From positions 1 to 5,545 of the forward strand of contig CAJXJU010000108.1 of assembly GCA_913055195.1 (NCBI GenBank): a DNA stretch of 5,545 bases. The letters are read 5' to 3'. The position numbers and the translations under genes are program-made. The notes under the pieces were generated by a model, which was given only the letters and a program-made list of their open reading frames with translations, searched no databases and had not been told where the DNA came from. Source of the stretch: an uncultured Desulfohalobiaceae bacterium (lineage in GTDB: Bacteria; Desulfobacterota; Desulfovibrionia; Desulfovibrionales; Desulfonatronovibrionaceae). Positions 5,545-5,545 of this stretch are shown one piece after another (the first letter of the stretch is position 1; every line of letters starts with the position of its first letter).

Positions 5545-5545
5545 G

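Noticed and set aside
5423..5545. Open + strand frame running through the terminator to the window end, with a GTG at 5495 behind AAGGAGG
   Set aside because: The GTG is only 3 nt from the GGAGG core, the frame passes through the terminator hairpin, and the DNA is palindromic. It may be coincidence; the sequence beyond the window would decide.

Overview
The window reads as chromosomal DNA of an anaerobic, diderm bacterium, most likely a sulfate reducer of the Desulfobacterota (Desulfovibrionales-like). This is inferred from gene content: an RnfB-like ferredoxin domain fused to a GltD-type flavoprotein, a thioredoxin/thioredoxin reductase pair, and a BamD outer-membrane assembly lipoprotein. 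No rRNA or other taxonomic marker is present, so the assignment is tentative. All genes lie on the + strand.

Positions 1-70 are a perfect heptamer tandem repeat (TCACTGW x10, itself two exact 35-bp copies) that ends 3 bp before the first gene. Positions 74-2393 hold a gamma-class carbonic anhydrase-like protein whose gene overlaps, by 17 nt, a 600-residue iron-sulfur flavoprotein: an RnfB-type two-cluster ferredoxin module followed by a GltD-like FAD/NAD(P)H module. A near-ideal intrinsic terminator (7-bp GC stem, 8 T) lies inside the first 100 nt of the flavoprotein gene. A 69-bp gap with a candidate sigma70 promoter, a dyad and a strong Shine-Dalgarno sequence follows.

Positions 2463-4469 are a tight run of trxA, trxB and bamD with gaps of 4 and 2 nt. 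TrxB passes NADPH electrons to TrxA; BamD belongs to the outer-membrane beta-barrel assembly machine. The flavoprotein just upstream may be another NAD(P)H-linked entry or exit point for low-potential electrons, but its partner cannot be seen here.

After bamD the composition drops to about 34% G+C (hand count over 4634-5400), against roughly 43-49% in samples of trxA, the flavoprotein gene and bamD. This AT-rich part holds a possible 33-codon membrane peptide, a 98-residue two-TM protein with an ambiguous start, and a 155-residue all-helical protein, tightly spaced and closed by a strong intrinsic terminator at 5425-5452. I do not recognise these genes; they look like an inserted accessory cassette and are the best candidate here for something undescribed. 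The last 45 bp contain two adjacent hairpins that may be the edge of a palindromic repeat or structured RNA cut by the window end.
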